A stretch of DNA of 64,000 nt, taken from a bacterium. GTDB lineage: Bacteria > Desulfobacterota > Binatia > DP-6. The stretch lies in assembly GCA_026129405.1 (NCBI GenBank), contig JAHCID010000001.1:1736001-1800000 (forward strand), read 5' to 3'. Shown here piece after piece: positions 25,662 through 36,763 of the stretch. Both the position numbers and the translations under genes were made by a program. Every line of letters begins with the position of its first letter. The stretch's first letter is position 1. The notes under the pieces are model-generated. The model did not search any database and was not told the DNA's origin. It saw only the letters and a program-made list of their open reading frames with translations.

Positions 25662-27317
25662 GTGTCTGCGCACCGCGCCGTCGTCGTCCTCACCGTCGCC
25701 CTTCTCGTCATGGCGGGAATCGACGCCGCGGGCGCCGGCGCCCGCAAGGCGCAGCGCCTGCGTCTCCAGCCGCGCATCGTGAACGGCACGTTCACGGGCG
25801 GGTTCGCGTCGACCGGCGCACTGCTCGCGGGCGGCAACCCGGCGACGGCCTACACCTCCTGCTCGGGGACGCTGATCGGCTGCCGGACGCTGCTCACCGC
25901 CGCCCACTGCGTGTGCCCCGGCCTCGGCGCCAGCTGCCAGGGCGCGTCGGCGCCCGATCCGACGACGAAGCTGGTCTTCTTCCAGCACCTCGGCTTCGTC
26001 GGCATCGAGAGCATCAGCGTCCATCCCGCCTACAGCTTCCCCGTCGCCGACATCGCCGTCGTGCGGCTGGCGGCGCCGGTCGACGGCATCGCCCCGACGC
26101 CGCTCGCGACCGGCGCGCCGGCCGTCGGCACGCCCGGCACGATCGTCGGCTTCGGGCGCAGCGGCGGCAGCTTCGACGACTACGGTCTGAAGCGCGTCGG
26201 CGACGTCATCACCGCCGCCTGCGCCCCCGGCATCTCGAACGAGACCTCCGTCTGCTGGACCTTCACCGGCCCCGGTGCGAACACCTGCCACGGCGACTCG
26301 GGCGGGCCGCTCTTCGTCGCCGAGGCCGGCGACCTCGCCGTCGCGGGCGTCACCTCCGGCGGCGAGAGCACCAGCTGCCTGCCGACCGATCGCAGCTATG
26401 ACGCCAACGTCGCCTACTATGCCCCCTGGATCACCGCGGCGGCGGCGGGGGACGTCGGCCCCGGGGCCTGCGGCACGTTGCCGTCCGCCGGCGAGCCGGG
26501 CACCACGGTGCGCGCGGTCACCGACGTGTTCGGCCTCGGGACGCTCGAGCGCACGCACGCCTTCGCGGTGACGGGCGGCGTAGCGGAGCTGCGCATCACG
26601 ATGAACGGGGTCGACGACGGCGTCGCCGACTTCGACCTCTTCGTGAAGCGCGATGCGCCGCCCACGACCACCGACTGGGACTGCCGCGCCGACGGCGCCG
26701 GCACCTACGGCGCCTGTACGGCGACGGCGCCAGTCGACGGGCGCTGGTACGCGAGGGTGAAGCGCTACGCCGGGCACGGCCCCTACCAGCTGACGGTCAC
26801 CACCTTCGGCGGCGCGCCGGGGACGTGCGGCAACGGCGCCTGGGAGAGCGGCGAGGCCTGCGACGGCGCCGACGCGGCCGCCTGCCCCGGCCGCTGCAGG
26901 TCCGACTGCACGTGCGAGCCCGCCTGCGTGCCGGACCTCGCGATCACGCGCCTCCGCATCGGCCGCAATCTGATGCTGCGGGCGACCATCGCCAGCGCCG
27001 GCGGCGCCATCGCGTTCGACCCGCGCGGGGTCGGGCTCGCCCTCACGCTCGACGACGGCGGGCTGCCGGTCCAGCTCTCCATCCCGCCCAACGATCCGGG
27101 CTGGAGCCGCTCGCGCCCGGCGGCGGGGCTCTTCCGCTGGCGGGCGACCACCGCCGGCGTGGGTGCGCGCAAGCTCCAGCTGACGGACCGCACCGCCAAG
27201 AAGGGGATATGGGAGCTGCGCCTGACGGCACGCGACGTGCCGGGCGCGAGCGCGCTCGACGTCCGTGGCTCCCGGGCCGCGCTGCGCGTCGGCAGCGTCT
27301 GCGTGGGGACGCCGTAA
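25662..27317 (+). CDS. secreted trypsin-like serine protease with PPC domain
   Basis: A 551-aa exported S1-family protease. The signal peptide ends near AGIDAAGAGA and the mature-type N-terminus RIVNG is at 38-42. The catalytic triad is complete: His82 (LLTAAHCV), Asp130 (VADIAVV) and Ser213 (HGDSGGPL). A PPC-type domain (DFDLFVKRDAPP, YARVKRYAGHGPYQLTV), a Cys-rich CGNGAWESGEACDGAD segment and the shared beta module at the C-terminus follow. Same architecture as the pseudoprotease at 18072-19673, so the two arose by duplication. GTG 25662 was chosen for its ribosome site. Confidence 0.9.
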   Translation: MSAHRAVVVLTVALLVMAGIDAAGAGARKAQRLRLQPRIVNGTFTGGFASTGALLAGGNPATAYTSCSGTLIGCRTLLTAAHCVCPGLGASCQGASAPDPTTKLVFFQHLGFVGIESISVHPAYSFPVADIAVVRLAAPVDGIAPTPLATGAPAVGTPGTIVGFGRSGGSFDDYGLKRVGDVITAACAPGISNETSVCWTFTGPGANTCHGDSGGPLFVAEAGDLAVAGVTSGGESTSCLPTDRSYDANVAYYAPWITAAAAGDVGPGACGTLPSAGEPGTTVRAVTDVFGLGTLERTHAFAVTGGVAELRITMNGVDDGVADFDLFVKRDAPPTTTDWDCRADGAGTYGACTATAPVDGRWYARVKRYAGHGPYQLTVTTFGGAPGTCGNGAWESGEACDGADAAACPGRCRSDCTCEPACVPDLAITRLRIGRNLMLRATIASAGGAIAFDPRGVGLALTLDDGGLPVQLSIPPNDPGWSRSRPAAGLFRWRATTAGVGARKLQLTDRTAKKGIWELRLTARDVPGASALDVRGSRAALRVGSVCVGTP

Positions 27318-27330
27318 CGGCCGGCGCCCT

Positions 27331-27777
27331 TCAGCGGTCGACCGCGGCGCGCACGGCGACGCGCAGGGCGTCGAGGTCGAGCGGCTTGTCGAGCAGCATC
27401 GCCCCGAGGTCGTCGGCCTCGGCCTTGGTGGCCGGGTCGCCGAAGGCCGTGATGAGGATCACGGGCGTGGTCCACGACGTGCAGCGCAGCGCAGCGAGCA
27501 CGTCGAGGCCGGTGAGGCCGGGCATGTTCACGTCGGCGACGATGACGCCGAAGTAGTCGCGCTTGGCGACGGTCGACTCGAGACGGTCGAGGAGCTCGAC
27601 GCCGTCGCCGGCCTCCACCACGTCGTAGCCGGCGCGGCGCAGCGTCAGCGACAGCAGCCGTCGCAGGTCGGGATCGTCGTCCGCGAGGAGGACGCGCGTG
27701 CGGACGTCGCGCGACACCAGGCGGAGCCGGGGCGGAGCGAGGGGCGGCTGGGTGGGTTCCGTCGCGAGCTCGTGCAT
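27331..27777 (-). CDS. stand-alone response-regulator receiver protein
   Basis: A 148-aa protein that is only a receiver domain after a 25-aa Pro-rich tail. The acidic pocket is LLADDDPDL, the phosphoacceptor Asp82 is in VADVNMPG, the Thr is in LITAFG and the Lys in LLDKPLD. With no output domain it probably acts by protein contact or as a phosphate sink or relay. ATG 27777 was chosen for its AGGAGG site 6 nt upstream. It lies downstream of a hybrid kinase and NtrC-like regulator, but has its own sigma-54-type promoter and an upstream inverted repeat. Confidence 0.88.
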   Translation of the reverse strand: MHELATEPTQPPLAPPRLRLVSRDVRTRVLLADDDPDLRRLLSLTLRRAGYDVVEAGDGVELLDRLESTVAKRDYFGVIVADVNMPGLTGLDVLAALRCTSWTTPVILITAFGDPATKAEADDLGAMLLDKPLDLDALRVAVRAAVDR

Positions 27778-27796
27778 GTGCGGCCTCCTGCGCCCG

Positions 27797-27813
27797 AGCG
27801 AAGGACGTGCCAA
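27797..27813 (-). promoter_or_regulatory. sigma-54-type promoter of the receiver gene
   Basis: On the minus strand, TTGGCACGTCCTTCGCT has the invariant GG (27811-27810) and GC (27799-27798) exactly 10 nt apart. The -24 element TGGCACG is perfect and the -12 element TCGC has one mismatch to TTGC. The predicted start, about 12 nt downstream near 27786, falls inside the ribosome site (27784-27789), which is a caveat. Confidence 0.6.
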
Positions 27814-27854
27814 CGCGAAACGCCGCGGGTTTTCGGTGCGCACCGCGTCGGGCA

Positions 27855-27873
27855 GCGGGGCGAGGCGCCCCGC
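27855..27873. promoter_or_regulatory. putative enhancer (UAS) for the NtrC-type regulator, copy 1
   Basis: Inverted repeat GCGGGGC-N5-GCCCCGC, centred about 78 nt upstream of the predicted receiver-gene start. The same arms and 5-nt gap recur at 31935-31953 before the kinase promoter. It also lies 15 nt after the NtrC-gene stop, so it may double as that gene's terminator. Confidence 0.55.
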
Positions 27874-27888
27874 TCCGGCATCCCGTCG

Positions 27889-29270
<1,382 letters not shown>

Positions 29271-29274
<4 letters not shown>

Positions 29275-31883
29275 GCTGCCGCCCGCGCCTGCTCGCAGAG
29301 CGTGGCGACGTCGGCGACGCGGCCGCGCACCTCGTCGAGCGCCGCACGCGTGCGGGCGCTGGTCTCGAGGCGCGCCGCCGCCTCGCCGAGGGAGGGGAAG
29401 CCGTACCCCCCGGCGGTGCCCTTCAGCTGGTGGGCGAGCTGCGCCACGCGATCGAGGTCGCCCGCGTCGACGCTGCGCTCGAGCAGGCGCGCCCGCTCGG
29501 GCAGGCCGTCGATGAAGATGTGGACCAGCGCGCGCAGCTCGGGGTCGTCGTCGAGTGGCGGGCCGGCGAAGTCGGACATGAGCATGGGCGAGCCTCCTTC
29601 TGCGTGGTCCCCGCGCTGCGGCGTCGGGGCGTCCTGACAGTAGCGCTGCGCGACGCGCAGGAGCGTCGCGGGATCGATCGGCTTGGTGGCGAAGTCGTCG
29701 CAGCCGGCGGCGAGGCACTTGTCGCGGTCGCCGTCCATGGCGTGCGCGGTGAGCGCGACGATCGGGCCGCGATAGCCGGCGCGGCGCAGGGCCGCAGTGG
29801 CGGCGTAGCCGTCCATCTCGGGCATCTGCATGTCCATGAGGACGAGGTCGTAGGGCGCGGCGAGCGCGTGCGAGGCGGCGAGGCGCCCGTCTGCGACCAC
29901 GTCGACCTGCGCGCCGGCGCGGACCAGGTAGTGGCGGAGCAGGCGCTGGCTGTCGGGTGCGTCCTCGGCGAGGAGGATGCGGGCGCGCAGGTGTGCCGGC
30001 GCGCCCGCCGTGGCCGCCGGCGGCGCCGCCGGCGTGTCGAGGGCGAGCCGGCCGCCGTCGACCATCGGCACCGCGGCGAGCGGACCCGGGTCGATCTCGG
30101 CGGTGAAGGTGCTGCCGCGGCCGGGCGCGCTGCTCGCGTAGAGGTCGCCGCCCAGCATGCGCGCGAGGCGGCGCGAGATCGCGAGCCCGAGGCCGGAGCC
30201 GCCGAAGCGGCGGCTGGTCGACGGATCGGCCTGCGTGAACGGGAGGAAGAGGCGGCTCAGCACGTCGGGGTCGAGGCCGATGCCGGTGTCGACGACGTCG
30301 AGGCACAGGCGCGGCTGCGTCCCGGTCCCGAGCCGCGCGACCAGCCGCACGCTGCCCGCCTCGGTGAACTTGATCGCGTTGCCGAGGAGGTTGATCAGGA
30401 TCTGCCGCAGGCGCGTCGAGTCGGTGCGGATCGTCTCCGGCAGCGGTCCGCGCGCCTCGACGACGAACCCGAGCCCCTTCTCGAGCGCGCGCCCGCGCAT
30501 CGCGCCGCTCACGCTGCGGAGCAGCTCGGGCAGGGCGCAGGGGACGCGCTCGACCGCCAGCTTGCCCGCCTCGATCTTGGAGAGGTCGAGGATGTCGTTG
30601 ATGACCGAGAGGAGGTGCTCGCCGTTGCGCCGGATGGTGTCGCGATGCGCGGTGCGCTCGGCGTCGCGCAGCGTCGGGTCGGCGAGCAGGTTCGTGAAGC
30701 CGAGGATGGCGGTGAGCGGCGTGCGGATCTCGTGGCTCATGTTGGCGAGGAACTCGGACTTCGCCTGTGCGGCCTGGAGGGCGGCGTTGCGCGCCTCGGT
30801 CAGCTCGGCGGTGCGCTGTGCGACGCGCCGCTCGAGGTCGTCGTAGGTGTGGTGCAGCGCCTGCTCGAGGCGCCGGCGCTGCGACGTCGTCCAGCGCAGC
30901 AGCATGAGCAGCGGCAGGATGACGAGGCCGGTCGCCATCGCGAGCGTCTGCAGGATGACGCGCGTCGGGGCGAGCACGTCGGCGCGGTCGATCGCGAGCA
31001 GCACGCGCCAGCCGGGGCCGACGACGAGGTTGCCGTCGGCCGGGCGCGCGTAGCCGACGACGAGCGGCACGCCGCGCACGTCGTCCTCGCTCTCGAAGTA
31101 GCCGGGCCGCGGCGGCTCCGCGAAGAGCGCGGCCGGCAGGGCGCGGACGAGCCGCAGCTCGGGCGCGCCCGTGGTCGAGTCGGACACGACCACGCCGCTC
31201 TGCGTGACCAGCTCCCAATCGAGGTGCGCCGGCGACGTGCGCTGGAGCTGGATCGCTTCGATCTTGCGGCTGAACGCCGCCTCGATGCCGGCCCGCGCGA
31301 CGTGGGCCACGAGCGCCCCGGCGAACTGCCCCTCGGGGCCGACGAGCGGCGCCGCGAAGCGGACCGTGGGGACGCCGTCCGCGCCGGGCTCGACCGGCGT
31401 CACGCGCACCTGTCCGCCGCGCGCGTCGCGCAGCTCGCGGAACCAGCGCTCGGTCTCCACCGTGCCGTCCTGCGGCCCGCGGCGGGTCGTGGCGACGAGC
31501 TGCCCGCTGGCGTCGACGACGCCGAGCCAGACCATCTGCGTCGAGCCGCGGCGCGCGGCGTCGAGCATCTCCGTCACCGTCGCGGGCGGGCTCGTCTGCA
31601 GCGCCGGCGTGCGCGCGAGCGGCGCCAGCTCCCGGGCGACGTCGGTCTGCCAGCGCTCGAGGTCGTCGGCCAGATCGGCGGCCGAGAGCGCGAGCCCCTC
31701 GCCGGTGCTGGCGGTGAGCGTGGTGTCGACCGAGCGGACGTACACGCCCTCCGCGACCAGGATGGCGGCCGCGATGACGACCAGCACGGTCCACAGCCGG
31801 CCGTACCAGCGGGGATTGAGTGGCACGGCGCCCGGCATGTCGGCCGGCACGTCGGGCGCATGGGCAGGCGGGATGGGGGGCAC
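29271..31883 (-). CDS. hybrid sensor histidine kinase with receiver and HPt domains
   Basis: An inner-membrane kinase of about 870 aa from GTG 31883. A periplasmic sensor of dCACHE type (about 50-310) lies between two membrane helices (WTVLVVIAAAILVAEGVYV and LATGLVILPLLMLLRW-like). HisKA has His384 in SHEIRTPL, and the ATPase domain has NLLGNAIKFTEAG and FGGSGLGLAIS. A receiver follows (LVLMDMQMPEMDG), then an HPt domain (HQLKGTAGGYGF). This is a complete His-Asp-His phosphorelay handing over to the coupled NtrC-type regulator. A longer TTG start at 31904 would lie inside the sigma-54 -12 box and is rejected; ATG 31838 is an alternative. Confidence 0.92.
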
Positions 31884-31900
31884 GACGTGATCCCCGTTCC

Positions 31901-31916
31901 GCAAGACGTGTGCCTC
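31901..31916 (-). promoter_or_regulatory. sigma-54-type promoter of the kinase/regulator operon
   Basis: On the minus strand, GAGGCACACGTCTTGC has GG (31914-31913) and GC (31902-31901) exactly 10 nt apart. GGCAC (-24) and a perfect TTGC (-12) are present. The predicted start near 31890 leaves a very short leader to GTG 31883, or about 50 nt to ATG 31838. Confidence 0.65.
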
Positions 31917-31934
31917 GCCCGTAGTGCCCGAAGA

Positions 31935-31953
31935 GCGGGGCGTCGTGCCCCGC
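31935..31953. promoter_or_regulatory. putative enhancer (UAS) for the NtrC-type regulator, copy 2
   Basis: GCGGGGC-N5-GCCCCGC, identical in both arms and in spacing to the site at 27855-27873. It is centred about 54 nt upstream of the predicted kinase-operon start. This is close for an enhancer, but within reported ranges for bacterial enhancer-binding proteins. Confidence 0.6.
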
Positions 31954-32003
31954 GCCGGCCGGCCCGCGGCGTCGCGGCCGTGCCGCCGCGGCGCAAATAT
32001 GGA

Positions 32004-32025
32004 CGGGTCGTCGGGGCACGACCCG
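32004..32025 (-). terminator. hairpin after the small acidic protein gene
   Basis: CGGGTCG (32004-32010) pairs with CGACCCG (32019-32025) across an 8-nt loop. It starts 12 nt past the stop of the minus-strand gene at 32037. It would separate that gene from the kinase operon. Confidence 0.45.
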
Positions 32026-32036
32026 CCCGGGAGGCG

Positions 32037-32354
32037 TCAGTCCTCGTCCTCGTCGTCGGGGATGTCGGCGGGGTTCTCGAACGGCTCGGCCGAGGCCGGC
32101 TTGTCGGTGGTGACGGCGGCGTCGCTCTCGCGGGCCTGGGTCCCGGCCTCGGTGTCGTTGGCCGCCTCGCCGTCGTACGGCGAGTCCTTGAAGCCGCCGC
32201 CCCCGCGCTCCCAGCCGTCGGCCTGCGCCAGGCGCGCGTCGGCCGGCTGGTCGGGGGTCGGCTGCGCGGCGGGACCGAACGGCGCCGAATGGGCCAGACC
32301 GGTCGCCGCTGCCAGAGCCACGGTCGTCCACAGCACTCGAACCAGATGCGTCAT
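32037..32354 (-). CDS. small secreted acidic protein
   Basis: A 105-aa exported protein of unknown function. Signal peptide (VLWTTVALAAATGLAHSA) and then a low-complexity, Asp/Glu-rich mature part ending ADIPDDEDED. It contains no Cys and no recognised domain and is probably disordered. GGAGGAGAGG lies directly before the ATG. It precedes the sigma-54 kinase operon on the same strand, but a hairpin separates them. Confidence 0.6.
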   Translation of the reverse strand: MTHLVRVLWTTVALAAATGLAHSAPFGPAAQPTPDQPADARLAQADGWERGGGGFKDSPYDGEAANDTEAGTQARESDAAVTTDKPASAEPFENPADIPDDEDED

Positions 32355-32475
32355 CCTCTCCTCCTCGCGGCCGCTGGGCCGGGTGGTCAGCGCTTCGAGG
32401 GTAGTGCGAAGCCCCCCGAGTCACCAGCCCGGCGTATCGGCAGAGACCGCCGGCGGGGGGAGGGGTCCGCCGCGC

Positions 32476-35197
32476 TCAGGCGGCGCGGACGAGGCGCTGG
32501 TAGATCTTCGGCAGCTCGCGCGGCAGGCCCGCGACGTTCTCGATGATCAGATACTGCTGCGGGTCGCACATCTGGCGGAGGTAGTCGTGCCCGGCGAGGT
32601 CGACGGTCAGGCAGAACGGTCGCACGCCGGCCGCCTGGACCTCGCGCAGCGCCATCGCGGTGTCGCGGATGCCGTAGACGTGGCTCTGGCGGTCGGTGCC
32701 GTAGTCGAGGTCCTGCGGAAAGCCGTCGGACAGCATCACGAGATGGCGTGCCGGCGCGGCGACGCCGCGCAGCTTCGTCAGCGCATGGCGGAGCGCGGTG
32801 CCCATGCGCGTCGAGCCGCGTGGGGCGATGCCCCCGAGCCGGCTCTGCACGCCGGGGCCGAGGCGCTCGCCGAAGTGCTTCACCGGGTAGACCTCGACCT
32901 GCTGCCGGCCCTGGCCCGAGAAGCCGTAGATCGCGTAGGCGTCGCCGATCTCCTCGAGCGCGGCGGCCATGATGACGAGCGCGTCCTTGATGACGTCGAT
33001 GATGCGCTCCTCGGCGCCGGCGGCGCTCTCGTCGGTCGAGGCGCTCATGTCGAGGAGGAAGAGCGTCGCGACGTCGCGCTCCTGGCGCCGGCGCGTGGTG
33101 TAGAGCTTGGCGGAGCCGGGCTGGCGGGCGCGGCGCTGGACGCGCGCGTCGACGGCGGCGTTGAGGTCGATCTCCTCGCCGTCCTCGAGGCCGCGGATGG
33201 GCCGGTACGACTCCGGCCGCACGCGCTGGAAGTGGCGGCGGATCTCGGGGACCAGGGCCGCGTGGCGGGCGAGGGCGCCGTCGAACCAGACGCCGCCGTC
33301 GCCGGCGAGCTCGATCTCGCGCAGCGTGCACCAGGCCGGGCGGTAGTCGTCGATCTGCCAGTCCCACTCGTCGTAGCGGAACACCGCCGCGTCGCCGGAC
33401 GGCGCGTGCAGGCGGCGCGGCGCGCGCGCGGCGTCGGCGCCGGCGGGCGCCGTCCGCGCGAGCGGCCGCGCGGCGAGCTGCTTGCCGAGCAGCTGCGTCA
33501 CGTAGAGACCGGCCTGCGCGACGACCTCGCCCGGGGCCTCCGAGAGCTGGATATGCAGGCCGGACTCGAGCAGGCGCCGCAGCTCCTCGGCGCTCATCGG
33601 GCGCGTCGCGCCGGCGTCGCCCTCGAGGTGCTCGTCGACCAGCATCCGGAGCCGCTCGCGCAGCTCCTCCGGCAGCGCCTCGGGGTCGGGCGCCTCGCCC
33701 GCCGCGCCGGGGAGACCGGGCGGGCCGGGCTCGCTCTCGAGCGGCATCTCGCCCGGCTCGGCGTCGAGGAAGACGGTGATCAGGTCGGGCAGGGCGTCGA
33801 GGCCTGCGGCGGGCTCCTCGGGGAAGAGCGGCAGCAGCTGCTCGGCGACGCGGACCGCGTCGGCCACGGTTGCGTCGGATGCCGCGAGCGGCGCCAGGCT
33901 CGGCAGCACCAGCGCGGCCGTCGCGGCGAGCCACGCCGGTGGGGTCGCGGCGTCGGGCGCCGGGTGCAGCGCCAGCGCGAAGAGCGCGTCGAGGGCCCAG
34001 GCGGGCGTCGGCACCAGCTCGTCGAGAGCATGCGCGGCCCAGGCGAGATCGTCGGCGACGCCGGGATACTGCGCCGCCATCCGTCGTGCGACGCGGTAGC
34101 CGTCGGCGAGGAGGAAGAGCTGCTCCAGCATCGCCGGCAGCTCGGGGCCGCGCACGCGCGCCAGCAGCGCCGGGTCGGCGTAGGTGCCGCCGTCGCGGCG
34201 GCCGGCGAGCAGCGCCCCGACGACGCGGTAGAGGCGGGCGTTGTCCTCCCAGGTATCGAGCCGGTCGAGCTGGTCGGGCAGCGCGACCATGCGCGACGCC
34301 GGCGCGTCCTCGAGCGGCGGCCGCAGGAGGAAGCGGCCGGCGGCATGCGGGGCGGCGGGCTCGCCCGTCAGCATGAGCAGCACGCGGCGCAGCAGGCCCT
34401 GCAGCTCGTCGAACGTCGCCGCCGTGGCGCGCGCACGCAGGACGTGGAGGCTGGTGCGCGACTCGAGCGCGAAGAACGCGACGCCCGCCGCCGCGTGCTC
34501 GGCCGCGAGCGCGAGCCCGCGCTCGACCCACGCCGCGACCCGTGCGGGCGGCGCTTCCTCGTGGACGCGGGCGAGGACGCGCAGCAGGCCCGCGCCCCGG
34601 CCAGGAACGCGGCCGCGACGCGGGCAGATGCGCCAGCGCGTCGCGGCGCACGGCGTCCGGCAGCGCGATCGCGAGCGGGCCGAGGGCGGCAGCAGCGCCG
34701 CGGCGGCCCCGGCGCCCCGCGGGCGACGTCGCGCCACGCGCAGGAGCGGCGTGCGCGCCGCCGCGTCGAGCCGTGCCAGCGCCGGCGGCACCTCGCGTGC
34801 CGCGGCCAGCGCGAGCTTCGGCGGCAGGGCCTGCGCGGCGTCGAGCCAGGCGGCGCGGTCGTCGTCCGGACCACGCGGCGACGGCGGCAGGCAGGGTGCG
34901 CAGCAGCACCGCCGGATCGCCGGCGTCGCGCAGGCGCGCCAGCAGCACGCCGAGCCGGGCGAGCGCGCCCGCGTCGAGCTGGCGCAGCCGCGTCGTTGCC
35001 GACGAGCGCCTGCGCGAGGGCGCTCGCCGATGCCAGCCGCCGTCGCGATGCAGCACGCCCGCGGCGTCGACCAGAGCGTCGAGCCGCGCCGGGTCGGCGC
35101 CGTGCGGCGGGAGACGCAGGCCCTCCGCCAGCGCCGGCGCCATGGCGCGCAGGCGGGCGCGGGCGGCGTCAGCCGAAGAGGGCGCCCGCGACGGCAT
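32476..35197 (-). pseudogene. VWA-domain protein of NorD/CbbO type, frameshifted near its 5' end
   Basis: The long 3' part (about 34600 down to 32476) is intact and encodes a NorD/CbbO-like protein. It has a helical middle, EEIDLNAAVDARVQRRA, a VWA domain with a MIDAS motif (LLDMSASTDES) and MLSDGFPQDLDYG. The 5' part (35197 to about 34600) keeps family-like sequence but changes frame about five times (pieces SALAQALVGNDAA, LDAGALARLGVLLARLRDAGDP, DDDRAAWLDAAQALPPKLAL, LAIALPDAVRRDALAHLP). One functional protein would need several base corrections. VWA proteins of this type work with a MoxR/CbbQ ATPase to activate a metalloenzyme, and that ATPase gene lies directly upstream. The exact start (35197 or 35143) is unclear. 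Confidence 0.75.
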
Positions 35198-35978
35198 CGA
35201 TCGCCTGCGCGCTCTCCGCGTCGTCGGTGAGCGCGCGGCTGACGGCGACGGCGCACGCGCGCCGCGGCGTCACGCCGGCGCGGATCAGCTGCGCCGCATA
35301 GACGAGGAGCCGCGTGCTGACGCCCTCCGACAGCCCGCTCGACTTGAGGTGCCGCACCTTCTCGCCGAGCGTCGCGAGGCGCAGCGCCGTCTCGACGTCG
35401 AGCCCGCTCTCGTGCGCGATGATGCGCGCCTCGGCGTCGCGCGGCGGGTAGCCGAACTCGAGCGCCACGAAGCGCTGCCGCGTCGAGTGCTTCAGATCCT
35501 TGAGGACGCTCTGGTAGCCCGGGTTGTACGAGAGCACGAGCAGGAAGTCGGGGTGCGCCTCGAGGATCTCGCCGGTCTTGTCGACGGGCAGGATGCGGCG
35601 GTGGTCCGTCAGCGGATGGATCAGGACGACGGTGTCCTTGCGCGCCTCGACCACCTCGTCGAGGTAGCAGATGGCGCCGTGGCGCACGGCGCGCGTCAGC
35701 GGACCGTCGATCCACACCGTCTCGTCGCCGCGGATCAGGTAGCGGCCGACGAGGTCGCTGCCGGTGAGATCCTCGTGGCAGGCGACGGTGACGAGGTTGC
35801 CGGGGATGCTGCCCGCGGCGCCCGCCTGCCGCGGCAGCGTCGCGGCCATGTACTCGACGAAGCGCGTCTTGCCGCAGCCGGTGGGGCCCTTCAGCAGCAC
35901 CGGCAGCCGCGTCTCCCAGGCCGCCCGGAAGACCTCCACCTCGTCGGCGATCGGCAGGTAGAAGGGAACGTCGCTCAC
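35169..35978 (-). CDS. MoxR-family AAA+ ATPase, CbbQ/NorQ-like
   Basis: A 269-aa cytoplasmic ATPase from GTG 35978. Walker A GPTGCGKT is at 31-38, the [24 protein letters not shown] segment is typical of CbbQ/NirQ/NorQ, Walker B is [11 protein letters not shown], and the C-terminal lid domain has [18 protein letters not shown]. These ATPases pair with a VWA protein (CbbO/NorD) to remodel or insert metal into an enzyme such as Rubisco or nitric oxide reductase. The VWA partner gene follows at once but is frameshifted here. No target enzyme gene is in the window. Confidence 0.9.
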   Translation of the reverse strand: MSDVPFYLPIADEVEVFRAAWETRLPVLLKGPTGCGKTRFVEYMAATLPRQAGAAGSIPGNLVTVACHEDLTGSDLVGRYLIRGDETVWIDGPLTRAVRHGAICYLDEVVEARKDTVVLIHPLTDHRRILPVDKTGEILEAHPDFLLVLSYNPGYQSVLKDLKHSTRQRFVALEFGYPPRDAEARIIAHESGLDVETALRLATLGEKVRHLKSSGLSEGVSTRLLVYAAQLIRAGVTPRRACAVAVSRALTDDAESAQAIDAVAGALFG

Positions 35979-36177
35979 GCGGGCGGGGACCTTACGGGGG
36001 CGGTCCCCCAGACGCAACGCGCGCGAGGCCTCGAGGCCCGAGCCGGCAGTCCCTCACCACGGCGGGCCGTCTCCGGCGCGGGCGTCGGGTCCGGGGCCGG
36101 TCGCGACCCGGCGCACGAGCATCGCGAGCTGCCCCCGAGTGCACGAGGGTGTCTTCGATGCGGGCGCGCGCCGTCCG

Positions 36178-36687
36178 TCAGCCGAGCCTGCGGCGCATGC
36201 AGACGCGCGCTGCCGGCGCGAGGCCGCGGGCGGCCTCCGCGTCGCGGCGGGCGCGCAGCGCCGGCGACAGCTCCGCGTCGGCGAGCGCGACGAAGCCGCG
36301 CCGGGCGTAGAAGGGTGCGTTCCAGGCGACGTCGCGGAACGTGCACAGCGTCACCGCCGGCAGGCCCTGCGCGGCGGCCCAGGCGCAGACGGCCTCGAGC
36401 AGCTCCGTGCCGAGGCCGCGCCCGCCGGCGTCGGGCAGCACGTCGAGCTCCTCCAGGTGGCCGGCGTCGCCCAGGCGCTCGGCCACCGCGAAGCCGAGCG
36501 GGCGGCCGTCGTCGTCGACGGCGACCCACACGCGCCCGCCGGCGCACGCCGCCGCCAGGGTCGCCGGATCCATGGCGTCGTCCAGGTCGGCGACCAGGCC
36601 GAGCCCGGCGAAGCGCTGCGCCGCGGCCCGCTCGACCGCGGCCAGGGCGGGGAGATCGTCGGGTCGGGCGGGACGAACGGTGGACAC
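36178..36687 (-). CDS. GNAT-family N-acetyltransferase
   Basis: A 169-aa cytoplasmic acetyltransferase with the GNAT order of motifs: VRPARPDDLPALAAVERAA at the N-terminus, VWVAVDDDGRPLGFAVAERL, the LEELDVLPDAGGRGLGTELLEAV acetyl-CoA pyrophosphate loop (near 85-100) and FYARRGFVAL at the end. The substrate is unknown. It starts with GTG. The 160 nt between it and the MoxR gene contain nothing recognisable. Confidence 0.87.
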   Translation of the reverse strand: MSTVRPARPDDLPALAAVERAAAQRFAGLGLVADLDDAMDPATLAAACAGGRVWVAVDDDGRPLGFAVAERLGDAGHLEELDVLPDAGGRGLGTELLEAVCAWAAAQGLPAVTLCTFRDVAWNAPFYARRGFVALADAELSPALRARRDAEAARGLAPAARVCMRRRLG

Positions 36688-36763
36688 CGGCGCAGGCTAG
36701 CAGGCCCGGTGCCCATGGCCCACGCAGCTTGAGCCGCGGGGCCGGTTCGGTCCAGAAGGGCGC

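Noticed and set aside
36729-36758. TTGAGC-N18-CAGAAG upstream of the MBL gene as promoter
   Set aside because: Two mismatches in the -35 and no TA at the -10; below the standard of the other candidates.
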